NCBI RefSeq assembly: GCF_002895435.1
Contig: NZ_POYJ01000002.1
Coordinates: 806,001-870,000 of the forward strand
Length of the DNA: 64,000 nt
Direction: 5' to 3'
From: Aquimarina sediminis
Lineage (GTDB): Bacteria; Bacteroidota; Bacteroidia; Flavobacteriales; Flavobacteriaceae
The position numbers were made by a program, and so were the translations under genes. Every line of letters begins with the position of its first letter. The first letter of the stretch is position 1. This document shows positions 8,524 through 17,535 of the stretch, piece by piece. Below the pieces are notes generated by a model. That model was not told where the DNA came from. It saw only the letters and a list, made by a program, of their open reading frames with translations, and searched no databases.

Positions 8524-9375
8524 ATGAAACATATATTATTGCCCACTGATTTCTCTGATAACGCATTTAATGCGATTACATATGCTATGAATTTCTTTAA
8601 AGATGAAGAGGTTACTTTTTATCTGCTCAATACCTTTACTCCTGTATCATATCATACGGGATATCTTGTTGAAAATCCCAACCCTTATGGTATGGAAGAT
8701 ATAGCTATGATGAACTCTAAGCGAGATGTTGAGCGAATAGAAGAAAGAATCAAGAAAGAATTTGCTAATCCAAAACACAGTTTCGTTAGATTATCAGCGT
8801 TTAATACATTGATTGGAGAAATTAAAGAAGTTGTCGAAAAACATGATATAGACCTTGTGGTAATGGGGACCAAGGGAGCTACTGGTGCCAAAGAAGTTTT
8901 TATAGGTACCCATACTATGTATACCATTAAAAAAGTAAATTGCCCGGTGATAGCAGTTCCTTCTGGTTATATATATGAAGAACCTAAGGAGATTCTGTTT
9001 CCTACAGATTTTAATCTAAATACCCATAATAGATATCTGTCTTTGATAAAAACCATTTGTGATAAACATGCGAGCAGGCTTAATATTTTGAATGCGTATT
9101 ATGGAGAGCCTTTAAAAGAAAAACAGGAGGAGGTTAAAGGCTTTCTCGATACGTATTTTAGTGGGAATACTCACGCTTTTCATATTGCAGAAGGGGTGGA
9201 TGTTATAGAGGCTGTTGAAGATTTTGAAAAGAAACAAAAAATCAATTTGTTGATTATGATCCATAACAAACATTCGTTTTTCGAAAATCTCTTGTTTAAA
9301 CCAGTAATTAATCAGGTAGCGTATCATACCAATATTCCGTTTTTGGTAGTTCCTTCAGAAGAACGAATTCGCTAA
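8524..9375 (+). CDS. Universal stress protein, two UspA domains
   Basis: A 283-residue tandem UspA protein, second gene of the 7665-9375 operon. The N-terminal domain starts MKHILLPTDFSDNAFNAI and holds the full loop MGTKGATGAKEVFIGTHTM near residues 117-135. The C-terminal half again starts as a USP strand (EILFPTDFNLN) but lacks the glycine-rich ATP loop. It resembles its upstream neighbour clearly, so the pair probably arose by duplication. A hairpin terminator follows at 9430-9477. Confidence 0.88.
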   Translation: MKHILLPTDFSDNAFNAITYAMNFFKDEEVTFYLLNTFTPVSYHTGYLVENPNPYGMEDIAMMNSKRDVERIEERIKKEFANPKHSFVRLSAFNTLIGEIKEVVEKHDIDLVVMGTKGATGAKEVFIGTHTMYTIKKVNCPVIAVPSGYIYEEPKEILFPTDFNLNTHNRYLSLIKTICDKHASRLNILNAYYGEPLKEKQEEVKGFLDTYFSGNTHAFHIAEGVDVIEAVEDFEKKQKINLLIMIHNKHSFFENLLFKPVINQVAYHTNIPFLVVPSEERIR

Positions 9376-10167
9376 TTATCTTACGATATATTTTGATAAT
9401 AAGTTAATTCATTATTAACTTGATAACAACATGCCCAAAGTGATTTGTAATCTTCTTTGGGTATGTTAATTTTTTTGAATTAAGTAAATTTTTTCAATGT
9501 ACGTTTTTTCCTACACTGTATATTTGAAGTGTAATTCGCGCCATGTTAGTTGGTTGTTGATAGTTTTACTTGTATAAAAAAATGGAGAATCAGGATTTTA
9601 ATGACCGTTTAGAAACAGATTAGAATTTATAATTCTTGTTATTTGTAGGTTTAATCGGTATAACTAAATTATAAAATTGATAAAATATCCTTGTAAAACA
9701 GCTATTTAAGGACTCTATATGTACTTAATCGAAAAAAATAATTATGCTCTGATTTATATTATTTTTTTATGAAATTTGTATTCTCAATTTAGCATTAGGT
9801 TTTTTAAAACGATTTTCACACAATAAAATTAAACCAATAAACCAATGATATACCCATTATATTTTCAAAAAATTAAGCAATAGCACTCGTTAAACAGACC
9901 ATTTTTCTCTTAAAACGCATATGTAGTCGGTCGATATGAGTCGTTATATGTAAATAAATTTGTGTAACCAACAAATTATTTTTTTCTCATCAAACAGTTT
10001 CTGTTAGACAAGAAATTGTATGGGCAATGGCTTCTTATATCTTACGATATATCTTATACAAATAGGAAAATTACTTTAATGTTTATTTGAGTAAAAAAAC
10101 TCAGGATCTATACTATATGATCTTGCTTGTTTGTAAATCTTAAAATCAAATCTTTCAATTAATTATT
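9376..10167. other. 792-bp intergenic region
   Basis: No convincing reading frame. Contents are the terminator at 9430-9477 and two copies of the word TATCTTACGATATAT, at 9377-9391 and 10038-10052, which contains a TATC/GATA inverted repeat. The second copy is about 120 bp upstream of the T9SS protein start and could be an operator for it. The rest is AT-rich with nothing I recognise. Confidence 0.5.
9430..9477 (+). terminator. Rho-independent terminator after the first stress-protein pair
   Basis: Stem CATGCCCAAAG (9430-9440) pairs with CTTTGGGTATG (9455-9465) with one G-U pair, and a T-rich tract TTAATTTTTTT follows. It lies 55 bp after the second USP stop. Confidence 0.75.
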
Positions 10168-13100
10168 ATGAAAAAACTATTTATTGCCCTTATTGGGTTT
10201 GCATGTACTATGTCTTATGCACAGTATAATATAGATGCCCCATGGGCTCAGGAAATCAACAGATTTGAAAGTTCAAATCAATTCCAATCAGAAGTAGAAG
10301 CATTTAATGAATATTGGAAAAACCATGACCCTAACCAAAAAGGAAGTGGATATAAACCTTTTAAGAGGTGGCAACAACACTGGCAATATGCGCTAACACC
10401 TGACGGAAGTATATCAACACCTCAAAATTTATGGGATCAGTGGGAGAAAAAACAAAAAATGCAACCAACTTCGGGAAGTCCGGTAACATGGACTTCAGTG
10501 GGGCCTTATGCTCATACGAATACGACTAGTTGGTCACCGGGTCAGGGTAGAGTAAATGTGGCGGTTACAGATCCTAGTAATCCTAATATATATTATGTAG
10601 GAACTCCGGCTGGCGGTATTTGGAAATCATCCGACAGAGGGCTTAATTGGACTCCACTGTCTGATTATTTACCACAAATAGGGGTTTCTGGTATTGCCAT
10701 TGACCCAAAAGATTCTAACACAATATACATATCAACCGGTGATGATGATAATTCAGATTCTTATAGTGTGGGTGTGATGAAATCTATTGATGGAGGAGTT
10801 ACTTGGAGTCATACAGGACTAAAATTTACCTCATTTTATGCTTCGAGCAATGATATTTTTATTCATCCAACTAATTCAAATATTTTGTGGGTAGCTACTG
10901 ATCAGGGAGTTTACAAAACTACAAATGCGGGAACTACCTGGAGTAATACTTTGGTTGGTAATATTAAAGATATCAAAATTAAGCCAGGAGACCCTAATGT
11001 GGTTTATGCGGTTACCAATAATGAGTTTTACAAATCGATAAACGGAGGCGATAGCTTTACTAGAATACAAAGTAACCTTCCTTTACATTCAGGGAGGATG
11101 ACTATTGATGTTACTCCAGCCAATCCTAATTACGTATATGTATTAAGCTCTAAAACTGATCAAAGTTTTCAAGGCTTATACAAATCTACTGATAGTGGTG
11201 TTTCTTTTACTAAAACTTTAGAAACGGCTAATATATTCGAAAACAAGCAAGCATGGTATGATATGGCTTTGGCAGTTTCGGATACAAACCCCGAAATAGT
11301 TTTTGTAGGTTGTCTAAACGTGTGGAAATCTACTAATGGAGGAGATGCCTTTACCAAAATTAACCATTGGAGCAATCATACACAAGTTACTTATACCCAC
11401 GCAGACATCCATTTTTTAAGATACTATAATGGTAAGTTGTTCTGTGGAAGTGATGGTGGTTTTTATATTTCAGAAAATGATGGAGCTAGTTTTACAGATT
11501 TGACCAAAGGATTACAAATAGGTCAATTCTATAGAATATCAGTAGCAGAGAATGGAAGCTCTGATGCGCTCGTTGGTGGATTGCAGGATAATGGAGGATA
11601 TGCTCGTAATGGTAATACATGGAATGTATATCACGGAGCAGATGGTATGGATTGTGCGGTAGATCCTGCAAATGAAAACAGGTATTTTGGGTTTATTCAA
11701 GAAGGAGGTTCTTTACATTTTACAAGTGATAAAGGATTAACGCATGAAAAAACTGTTTATGGTCCCGAAAAAGGAGAATGGATTACCCCATTGATAGCTT
11801 CTCCCGATGGAAATATATATGCAGGGTATTCTAAGTTTTATAAATTAAATCTTACAACCAATTCCTTTGTTAAGGTATCTGATTTTAATTTTGGAGGAAG
11901 GCTTAAGCATTTAGAGCAGGATCCAAATAATGTTAATGTTATATATGCTGCTACTTGGAGAACACTATATAAAACAACAAATCAAGGAGTGAATTGGTCT
12001 TTGGTACGCCATTTTGTTAACCCAATTTCTTCAATAGAAGTGCATAATGATAATAGTAATATATTGTATGTTACTACTGGAGGCTCCTATAATGGTGGTG
12101 GAGTTTATATGTCTGTTAATCGAGGAACAACTTTTGAAAACATTAATAATAACTTACCTGATGAAGGAAAGTTGGTTATAAAACATCAAAAAGGTACTCA
12201 GAATATTTATGTAGGAACTCATCTTGGTGTATATCTCAAAGAAGGTGATAAAAACTGGGTAAATTATTCTTCGAATTTACCAAATACCTCTGTAAAAGAT
12301 CTTGAAGTAAACCTGAAAGATCAAGTACTGATTGCGGCAACTTATGGTCGTGGAATATGGAAAGTTCCTTTGGCAACCTCAGGAATCGGGGACACTATAG
12401 CGCCAACGTCACCTACAGGATTGGTTGCTTCAAATATTACAGAGGCTTCTGTTGTATTATCTTGGGAACCTTCTACAGATAATGTAGGTGTTATAGGCTA
12501 TGACGTGTATCAGGATGGAGTAGTTGTGGCATCTGTAAATGGAACCACTGCAACAATTGGTAATTTATTAGAAAATACTACTTACAAATTCAATGTTAAA
12601 GCATGGGATGCAGCTGGTAACCTTTCTCCTTTTAGTGATATGATTGTAGTAACCACAGGGAGTAGGCTCTCCTATTGTAGGTCTTATGGAAACTCTACAG
12701 AGAATGAGTATATAAGTAGAGTGCAATTATCTGGGGTTAACAATGAAAGCAGAGGGAGTGTTCCTGGTTATGAGGATTATACATCGATAAGTACATCTTT
12801 ACTTAAAGAAAAGACATATACTATTTCTATAAGCCAAACCTCTTTGGGTACTCAATACTTATTAGGGTATACAGTATGGATTGATTTTAATCAGGATGGC
12901 GATTTCGAGGATAATGGAGAAGAAGTAGTTCGAGTTTGGCCAACAAAAAATAAAACGGTAAGCGAAGTTTTTACTGTGCCATGGGGAGCTCTTTTAGGAA
13001 AAACTAGAATGAGAGTAAGTATGAAGCTTGCAGGGTTTCCAAAGAGTTGCCAACAATTTAGTTATGGAGAAGTAGAAGATTATTCTGTAGAAATTATTGA

Positions 13101-13380
13101 CAATCCGAATATGAGATCTGGGAAAACAGAAGTAGGAAGGTATGGTGTCAACAAAGAATTAACCATTGTGCCAAATCCTGTAAAGAATGGGATATTAAAG
13201 TTAAAGTTTTCTGCTACTAAGGATGCTAGGTACGAAATTGTAGATCTGGGAGGTAGAGTACTTGTTTCTGGAGCATTGGTGTCTGATTCTATTTCAATTA
13301 CTCAGTTGAAAAAGGGACTTTATGTATTAAAAGTCATTACAGAAGGGCAAGAATATTCTGAACGGTTTGTAAAAGATTAG
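10168..13380 (+). CDS. Secreted beta-propeller (sortilin/BNR-like) protein with FN3, GEVED and T9SS sorting domains
   Basis: A 1070-residue secreted protein. Signal peptide 1-18 (cleaved before Q19). About residues 90-740 contain repeated sortilin/BNR-type propeller strands (GGIWKSSDRGLNWTPLSD, GVYKTTNAGTTWS, YKSINGGDSFTRI, GVYMSVNRGTTFENI). A fibronectin III domain follows (about 745-835, starting at APTSPTGL), then a GEVED domain (DFNQDGDFEDNGEE ... GEVEDYSVEI, about 885-985), and a C-terminal type-A T9SS sorting domain (about 1005-1070: LTIVPNPVKNG ... LKKGLYVLKVI). T9SS cargo of this build is secreted or cell-surface bound, and in marine Flavobacteriia it often acts on polymers. No catalytic residues can be named, so function is open. 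It stands alone between stress-protein genes. Confidence 0.88.
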   Translation: MKKLFIALIGFACTMSYAQYNIDAPWAQEINRFESSNQFQSEVEAFNEYWKNHDPNQKGSGYKPFKRWQQHWQYALTPDGSISTPQNLWDQWEKKQKMQPTSGSPVTWTSVGPYAHTNTTSWSPGQGRVNVAVTDPSNPNIYYVGTPAGGIWKSSDRGLNWTPLSDYLPQIGVSGIAIDPKDSNTIYISTGDDDNSDSYSVGVMKSIDGGVTWSHTGLKFTSFYASSNDIFIHPTNSNILWVATDQGVYKTTNAGTTWSNTLVGNIKDIKIKPGDPNVVYAVTNNEFYKSINGGDSFTRIQSNLPLHSGRMTIDVTPANPNYVYVLSSKTDQSFQGLYKSTDSGVSFTKTLETANIFENKQAWYDMALAVSDTNPEIVFVGCLNVWKSTNGGDAFTKINHWSNHTQVTYTHADIHFLRYYNGKLFCGSDGGFYISENDGASFTDLTKGLQIGQFYRISVAENGSSDALVGGLQDNGGYARNGNTWNVYHGADGMDCAVDPANENRYFGFIQEGGSLHFTSDKGLTHEKTVYGPEKGEWITPLIASPDGNIYAGYSKFYKLNLTTNSFVKVSDFNFGGRLKHLEQDPNNVNVIYAATWRTLYKTTNQGVNWSLVRHFVNPISSIEVHNDNSNILYVTTGGSYNGGGVYMSVNRGTTFENINNNLPDEGKLVIKHQKGTQNIYVGTHLGVYLKEGDKNWVNYSSNLPNTSVKDLEVNLKDQVLIAATYGRGIWKVPLATSGIGDTIAPTSPTGLVASNITEASVVLSWEPSTDNVGVIGYDVYQDGVVVASVNGTTATIGNLLENTTYKFNVKAWDAAGNLSPFSDMIVVTTGSRLSYCRSYGNSTENEYISRVQLSGVNNESRGSVPGYEDYTSISTSLLKEKTYTISISQTSLGTQYLLGYTVWIDFNQDGDFEDNGEEVVRVWPTKNKTVSEVFTVPWGALLGKTRMRVSMKLAGFPKSCQQFSYGEVEDYSVEIIDNPNMRSGKTEVGRYGVNKELTIVPNPVKNGILKLKFSATKDARYEIVDLGGRVLVSGALVSDSISITQLKKGLYVLKVITEGQEYSERFVKD

Positions 13381-13400
13381 TAATCTGCTTACCAATAAGA

Positions 13401-13543
13401 AAACGAGGCTGTCTGAAGAGTATGTTTAAAAACCACATTGTCAGTCAGAGCTTGTCGAGGACTAATTGATGATTAGTAGTGTAAAAACTTCAACAAGTTC
13501 ACTTTGACAAAAAGGTTAGCTTTTCAGACGGCTTCGTTTTTTT
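13401..13543 (+). repeat. Nested inverted-repeat element acting as terminator
   Basis: Three nested stems. Outer: AAACGAGGCTGTCTGAA (13401-13417) with TTCAGACGGCTTCGTTT (13523-13539), only wobble changes, followed by T7. Middle: TTGTCAGTCAGAGCTTGTCGA (13438-13458, 21 bases, mostly paired) with the arm at 13489-13510 ending CACTTTGACAA. Inner: ACTAAT (13461-13466) with ATTAGT (13472-13477). The middle part resembles a short interspersed repeat that I know from Flavobacteriaceae intergenic regions (GAGCTTGTCGA ... TTGACAA). A degenerate relative sits at 31651-31745. The U tract makes it a likely terminator for the propeller gene. Confidence 0.75.
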
Positions 13544-13686
13544 AGCAAGTCAATACATTGATATACAATTAATTGGTAAAAAATAAGTTGTGTATCAATG
13601 TGTTGATCATTTAAAAAAATATAAATAAGTGCTTTGTTACTATCTCATCAGTTATGAAGTAATCTTAAAACAATTCATCAAAGAGC

Positions 13687-13729
13687 TGAGATTTGTCATA
13701 GAATTACTGGTGTTTTAGAAATATTTTAG
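13687..13729 (+). promoter_or_regulatory. FNR-type promoter of the stress gene at 13754
   Basis: Operator TGAGATTTGTCA (13687-13698) and -7 box TATTTTAG (13722-13729, 7 of 8), 33 bp centre to centre. The operator is identical, with the flanking TAG, to that at 14623-14634. Confidence 0.7.
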
Positions 13730-13753
13730 TGATATGATAATATGATAAAAGAG

Positions 13754-14617
13754 ATGAAACAAATTCTAATTCCAACAGATTTTTCTGACAATGCTTGGAA
13801 CACGATATTATACGCTATAGAAATGTATAGACATTTTTCTTGCGAGTTTTGTTTGCTTAATACTTATGATCTCGATCCGGTTCAATTGTTAAATACGGTA
13901 AGCTCCCAACGAGTAGGGCATTTATACAAAGCCGTTAAGATAGAATCCGAGCAAGGACTAAAAATGACTCTCGATGATATCTATAATTCTGAACCTGGTT
14001 TTGATCATACTTTCAAAACTATTAGTGAAAAAGGAGATTTAGTAAAAGTTATTGATAAACTCCAAAAAGAGATTTCTTTTGATATGATTATTATTGGGAC
14101 CAAAGGAGCAACAGGTGCCAAAAAAGTTTTTTTAGGGAGTAATACACAAAGAGTAGTTAAGAATATATCGAATTGCCCCGTTCTAATTATACCAGAAGAA
14201 TCTTACTATAAGAAAATTTCGGAAATAGCTTTTGCAACAGATTTTGAAAGAATGTACTATAAATCTGAGGTAATTCCAATATTGGATTTTGCAAAAAGTA
14301 ATGAGGCAACTATTAGAGTAATTCATATTTATGATAGACCAGGGTTAGATGCTATCCAGCAATATAATTCTACCTCTTTAGAACAGCATTTTAAACATGT
14401 AAAATATGACTTTCATGTTATTTCTAATTTTTCAAACATCAAAAATGCTATTCAAGCATTTATAGAGGAGTTAGAGATTGATATTTTGATAATGATTAAT
14501 TATAAGCATAGTTTTATAGAAGGGGTGTTAAAGGAAATGGTTATCAAAAAGATGACATTTGATATTACTATTCCTTTTTTAGTAATTCCAGGAGATGTTG
14601 AGGTGAAAAGTGTTTAA
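13754..14617 (+). CDS. Universal stress protein, two UspA domains
   Basis: A tandem UspA protein of 287 residues from this start. The first domain begins MKQILIPTDFSDNAWNTI and has the loop GTKGATGAKKVFLGSNTQRVV; the second begins EIAFATDFE and lacks the loop. An ATG also exists at 13742, but only some 6 nt beyond the expected transcript start, so 13754 (family start MKQILIPTDF) is preferred. It has its own FNR-type promoter although it is followed by two more USP genes with their own promoters, so each of the three is separately switched. Confidence 0.86.
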   Translation: MKQILIPTDFSDNAWNTILYAIEMYRHFSCEFCLLNTYDLDPVQLLNTVSSQRVGHLYKAVKIESEQGLKMTLDDIYNSEPGFDHTFKTISEKGDLVKVIDKLQKEISFDMIIIGTKGATGAKKVFLGSNTQRVVKNISNCPVLIIPEESYYKKISEIAFATDFERMYYKSEVIPILDFAKSNEATIRVIHIYDRPGLDAIQQYNSTSLEQHFKHVKYDFHVISNFSNIKNAIQAFIEELEIDILIMINYKHSFIEGVLKEMVIKKMTFDITIPFLVIPGDVEVKSV

Positions 14618-14622
14618 GGATA

Positions 14623-14665
14623 TGAGATTTGTCATAGTAATTATGATATTTTAAAAATAATTTTG
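14623..14665 (+). promoter_or_regulatory. FNR-type promoter of the stress gene at 14690
   Basis: Operator TGAGATTTGTCA (14623-14634), perfect -7 box TAATTTTG (14658-14665), 33 bp centre to centre. The -7 box overlaps the TTG at 14663 that begins the longest frame, which rules that start out. Confidence 0.75.
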
Positions 14666-14689
14666 AGGTATAACCTAAACCTTAAAGCA

Positions 14690-15538
14690 ATGAAAAAAAT
14701 ACTTGTCCCAACTGATTTTTCTAATAACGCTTATAGTGCTCTTTTTTATGCAACTCGTCTATTTCAAGATCAAGCGTGTCAATTTTATATTTTAAATACA
14801 TTCGAGGTAGATACGCCAACTCTAACTAGTAGAATAGATACTGAAAAGGGAGAAAAGTTATACAAAAGATTAAGTAATGAATCTCAAGAAAAGCTTACAG
14901 AGACATATCATTCTATTGTTAGGGATTCTGAAGATTTTAAACACACCTTTGAAACTATTTCTGTGTCCAAAAAACTTACTGATACTATTAATAAAACAAT
15001 TAAAAGTAAGAAAATTGATCTTGTAGTTATGGGAACCAAAGGAGCCAGTGGTGCCAAAGAAATTCTTATAGGAAGTAACACAGTACAGGTTATAGAAAAA
15101 ATTAAGGATTGTCCAATATTAGCTGTGCCAGATGAGTTTGATTTTAAAAAACCAACAGAGATAGGTTTTGCTACGGATTTTAAGTCACTTTATAATCCCG
15201 AAGAACTAAAACCTCTTTTGGAAATTGCTACTGCGTTTTCATCCAATATAAGAGTAATGCATATTCATGAAGAAGAAAAGTTAGATGAAATGCAAGAATA
15301 TAACCTAGAGAGTCTTAAAGAAAATTTTAAACAGCTTAATTATTGTATACATTGGATTCCTCGGTTTGCTCAAAAAGCAAAACTTATTAATGAGTTTATA
15401 GACAAAATGAATATTGATATGCTATGCATGTCATACTATAAACATGGTCTTATGGAAAGTATCACGCGCGAACCTGTTATTAAAAAAATTGGTTTCCATC
15501 TTTCTGTACCGTTCTTAGTTATTCCTGAACTAAGCTGA
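14690..15538 (+). CDS. Universal stress protein, two UspA domains
   Basis: A 282-residue tandem UspA protein. It starts MKKILVPTDFSNNAYSAL and has the loop MGTKGASGAKEILIGSNTVQV near residues 115-135; the C-terminal half starts EIGFATDFK without a loop. The reading frame extends to a TTG at 14663, but that codon is inside the promoter, so the ATG at 14690 is used. The C-terminal domain resembles that of the gene at 13754 closely (hyperconserved DEMQEYNLESLKENFK versus DAIQQYNSTSLEQHFK), which points to tandem duplication. Confidence 0.87.
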   Translation: MKKILVPTDFSNNAYSALFYATRLFQDQACQFYILNTFEVDTPTLTSRIDTEKGEKLYKRLSNESQEKLTETYHSIVRDSEDFKHTFETISVSKKLTDTINKTIKSKKIDLVVMGTKGASGAKEILIGSNTVQVIEKIKDCPILAVPDEFDFKKPTEIGFATDFKSLYNPEELKPLLEIATAFSSNIRVMHIHEEEKLDEMQEYNLESLKENFKQLNYCIHWIPRFAQKAKLINEFIDKMNIDMLCMSYYKHGLMESITREPVIKKIGFHLSVPFLVIPELS

Positions 15539-15578
15539 TAATTGTCATAGTTTTTAGTGGGTCAGATTCCTAAATTTA
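15536..15578 (+). promoter_or_regulatory. FNR-type promoter of the stress gene at 15603
   Basis: Operator TGATAATTGTCA (15536-15547), overlapping the stop codon of the previous USP, and -7 box TAAATTTA (15571-15578, 7 of 8), 33 bp centre to centre. The operator core equals that of the nap promoter on the other strand. Confidence 0.68.
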
Positions 15579-15602
15579 TGGAACTAATCTTAAAGACCTA
15601 TT

Positions 15603-16457
15603 ATGATGAAAAAGAAGGTTTTATTACCCACAGATTTTTCAAGAAATGCTTGGAATGCTATAACATACGCTTTAGAATTGTACAAAAACGAAACTGTTGA
15701 TTTTTATGTTCTTAATGCTTTTAATGTGTCAGGTTACGCATTAGATAGTATGATGGTTCCCGAGCCAGGAGAACGCCTATATGATGAGGCAAAAGAGAAA
15801 TCAGAGCAAGGATTAAGCAAAATTCTGGAGAGATTGAGTTTTAGAGATGACTACCCCAATCATGCGTTTTTTATGGTTTCTCAATACAATGATTTATTAG
15901 GAGCTATAAAGAATATTGTAGAAAAGCAAGATATAGAGATGGTTGTCATGGGAACCAAGGGTACAACCAATGCCAGTGATTTGATTTATGGTAGCAATAC
16001 GGTTTTGGTTATGGAAAAAGTAAGAACATGCCCCGTAATGGCAATTCCTTCAGAAGCAAATTATAAAGAGCCTAAGGAGATTGTATTTCCTACTGATTAT
16101 AGAACTTCTTTTAAACGTAGAGAACTTCAATATCTTATAGAAATAGCAAAAATTACCAAAGCGGCTATACGAGTCCTTTATGTTACGAATGAAGATGAAT
16201 TGGATGAAGAACAAGAAAATAACAAGAAACTTCTTGAAGAAAATTTCCAGGGTCTCGATCATAGTTTTCATACATTAAGTAATGTAGATGTAAAAGGAGG
16301 TTTAAGCGCATTTGTAGAAAGCAGAAGCAGTGATATGGTGACTTTTATTAATAGAAGACATAGCTTTTTTGGAAGTATTTTTTCTAAACCAATGGTTAAA
16401 AATTTAGGATATAATTCTAAGGTACCCGTCCTAGCATTACATGATTTTACAAATTAG
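15603..16457 (+). CDS. Universal stress protein, two UspA domains
   Basis: A 284-residue tandem UspA protein, third of the group 13754-16457. It starts MMKKKVLLPTDFSRNAWNAI. The loop reads MGTKGTTNASDLIYGSNTVLV, so the usual GA-K is altered to NASD, but the GSN is kept. The second half starts EIVFPTDYRTSFKRREL, close to the protein at 7665-8513 (VLFPTNYMLPFKRREL), linking the two groups. ATG at 15603 and 15606 are both possible. A hairpin follows at 16480-16507. Confidence 0.87.
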   Translation: MMKKKVLLPTDFSRNAWNAITYALELYKNETVDFYVLNAFNVSGYALDSMMVPEPGERLYDEAKEKSEQGLSKILERLSFRDDYPNHAFFMVSQYNDLLGAIKNIVEKQDIEMVVMGTKGTTNASDLIYGSNTVLVMEKVRTCPVMAIPSEANYKEPKEIVFPTDYRTSFKRRELQYLIEIAKITKAAIRVLYVTNEDELDEEQENNKKLLEENFQGLDHSFHTLSNVDVKGGLSAFVESRSSDMVTFINRRHSFFGSIFSKPMVKNLGYNSKVPVLALHDFTN

Positions 16458-16479
16458 ACAACTTAAGAGATAAATTCGG

Positions 16480-16507
16480 CAAGCAGTTAGATTGTGATAA
16501 CTGCTTG
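16480..16507 (+). terminator. Hairpin after the stress-protein group
   Basis: A perfect 10-bp stem, CAAGCAGTTA (16480-16489) with TAACTGCTTG (16498-16507), 8-nt loop. The following tract (TTGATTATTGTATA) is only weakly T-rich, so it may terminate partly and let some transcription reach the gene at 16540. Confidence 0.5.
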
Positions 16508-16539
16508 TTGATTATTGTATAACGATAAAATATAAACAG

Positions 16540-16962
16540 ATGAAGTACATAGGAATCTGGATAGATAAAGAAAAAGCTCATGTGATCACACTAAAAGAAG
16601 GTGGCGAAGACATGATTACAATAATGTCAGAAATAGAAAACTTTCGTATTCATGGTGGCTCTGGAACAAAAGTTAAAGGAGGACCTCAGGATGTTGTACA
16701 GGATAGTAAATTTTTGGAACGTGAAAAACATCAATTTAAAGCATATTTTAAGAGAGTAATAGCTTATGTAAAAGAAGCAGACAAGATCATAATTTATGGA
16801 CCAGCAGAAACTCCAGAAAAATTCAACAAAGAATTAATCGAAAACTATAAAGAAATTGGTAAGAAGGTACAAGATGTTCTTAAGGCAGATAGTATGACTG
16901 ATAACCAAACGAAAGCTTTGGTGAGAACATATTTTAAAAAATACCAGCAGCATACTCTTTAA
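16540..16962 (+). CDS. Small conserved protein resembling release-factor-domain (host attachment/eRF1-like) family
   Basis: A 140-residue soluble protein without signal. It starts GIWIDKEKAHVITL, has the glycine-rich HGGSGTKVKGGPQDVVQDSK segment, then KIIIYGPAETPEKFNKEL and a C-terminal MTDNQTKALVRTYFKKY. The GPAxxKxxFxxEL pattern is like the C-terminal domain of eRF1-like bacterial proteins, so a ribosome- or RNA-related role is possible. Such small proteins occur beside USP and low-oxygen genes in Bacteroidota. The assignment is by pattern memory and not firm. Confidence 0.6.
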   Translation: MKYIGIWIDKEKAHVITLKEGGEDMITIMSEIENFRIHGGSGTKVKGGPQDVVQDSKFLEREKHQFKAYFKRVIAYVKEADKIIIYGPAETPEKFNKELIENYKEIGKKVQDVLKADSMTDNQTKALVRTYFKKYQQHTL

Positions 16963-16995
16963 AAAACACTTACTGCAAAATGATATTGTAAACAC

Positions 16996-17508
16996 ATGAA
17001 ATATACCATTAAAATTATATTATTGTCAGTTTCGGTATTGTTTGCAGGGTTTTGGGCGTGGTATGAGTATACATATTCTATGGATACAGTCATTCCTTTC
17101 GAGGTTCATAACCCCAACCTTGAAACTAAAGTCTTAATAGCTTCTCAAGGAAGTAAATTCAAGGACTCATTGGTCAAAAGCATCCTTAAGTATTATCAGA
17201 AAGATGACATATATTTTAAGGTAATAGATGCGTATACGTTATTTACAGTAGATATTGATAAGTGGGATGGTCTAATCATAATAAACTCATGGGAGTATGG
17301 TAGCCCTCCTCGCAATGTAAAAAAATTTATTAAAAACCATCCCGATCAGGTAGGTAAATTAATTATCCTTTCTACTGTAGGGAGTAGTAATATCCTTTTG
17401 AAAGATGTAGATGTAATATCTGGAGAATCAATTATCGAAAAAACACCAGAGTATACGAAGATAGTAGTAGAAAGGTTAAACAGAATACTGTATAAAGAAA
17501 ACTATTAA
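16996..17508 (+). CDS. Membrane-anchored flavodoxin-like protein
   Basis: A 170-residue protein with one N-terminal membrane segment (about residues 5-22) and a flavodoxin-like fold: strand and phosphate-loop-like KVLIASQGSKFKDSLV, then WDGLIIINSWEYGSPPRNVKKFI, where the SWEYGSPP turn resembles the loop that cradles flavin in flavodoxins, then LIILSTVGSS. The classical T/S-G-N-T phosphate loop reads SQGSKFK, so FMN binding is uncertain. It lies 33 bp after the gene at 16540 and 27 bp before a lipoprotein gene, suggesting one transcript. A redox or envelope-stress role is inferred. Confidence 0.6.
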   Translation: MKYTIKIILLSVSVLFAGFWAWYEYTYSMDTVIPFEVHNPNLETKVLIASQGSKFKDSLVKSILKYYQKDDIYFKVIDAYTLFTVDIDKWDGLIIINSWEYGSPPRNVKKFIKNHPDQVGKLIILSTVGSSNILLKDVDVISGESIIEKTPEYTKIVVERLNRILYKENY

Positions 17509-17535
17509 AAGTTTAATAAACTAAAACTGGTATAT

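Larger units (their letters stand above)
13381..13741. other. 361-bp intergenic region with repeat element and promoter
   Basis: Holds the long inverted-repeat element 13401-13543 (terminator of the propeller gene) and the FNR-type promoter 13687-13729 of the next stress gene. A short direct repeat around ATACATTGAT/TATCAATGTGTTGAT (about 13552-13605) lies between them; no gene. Confidence 0.6.
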
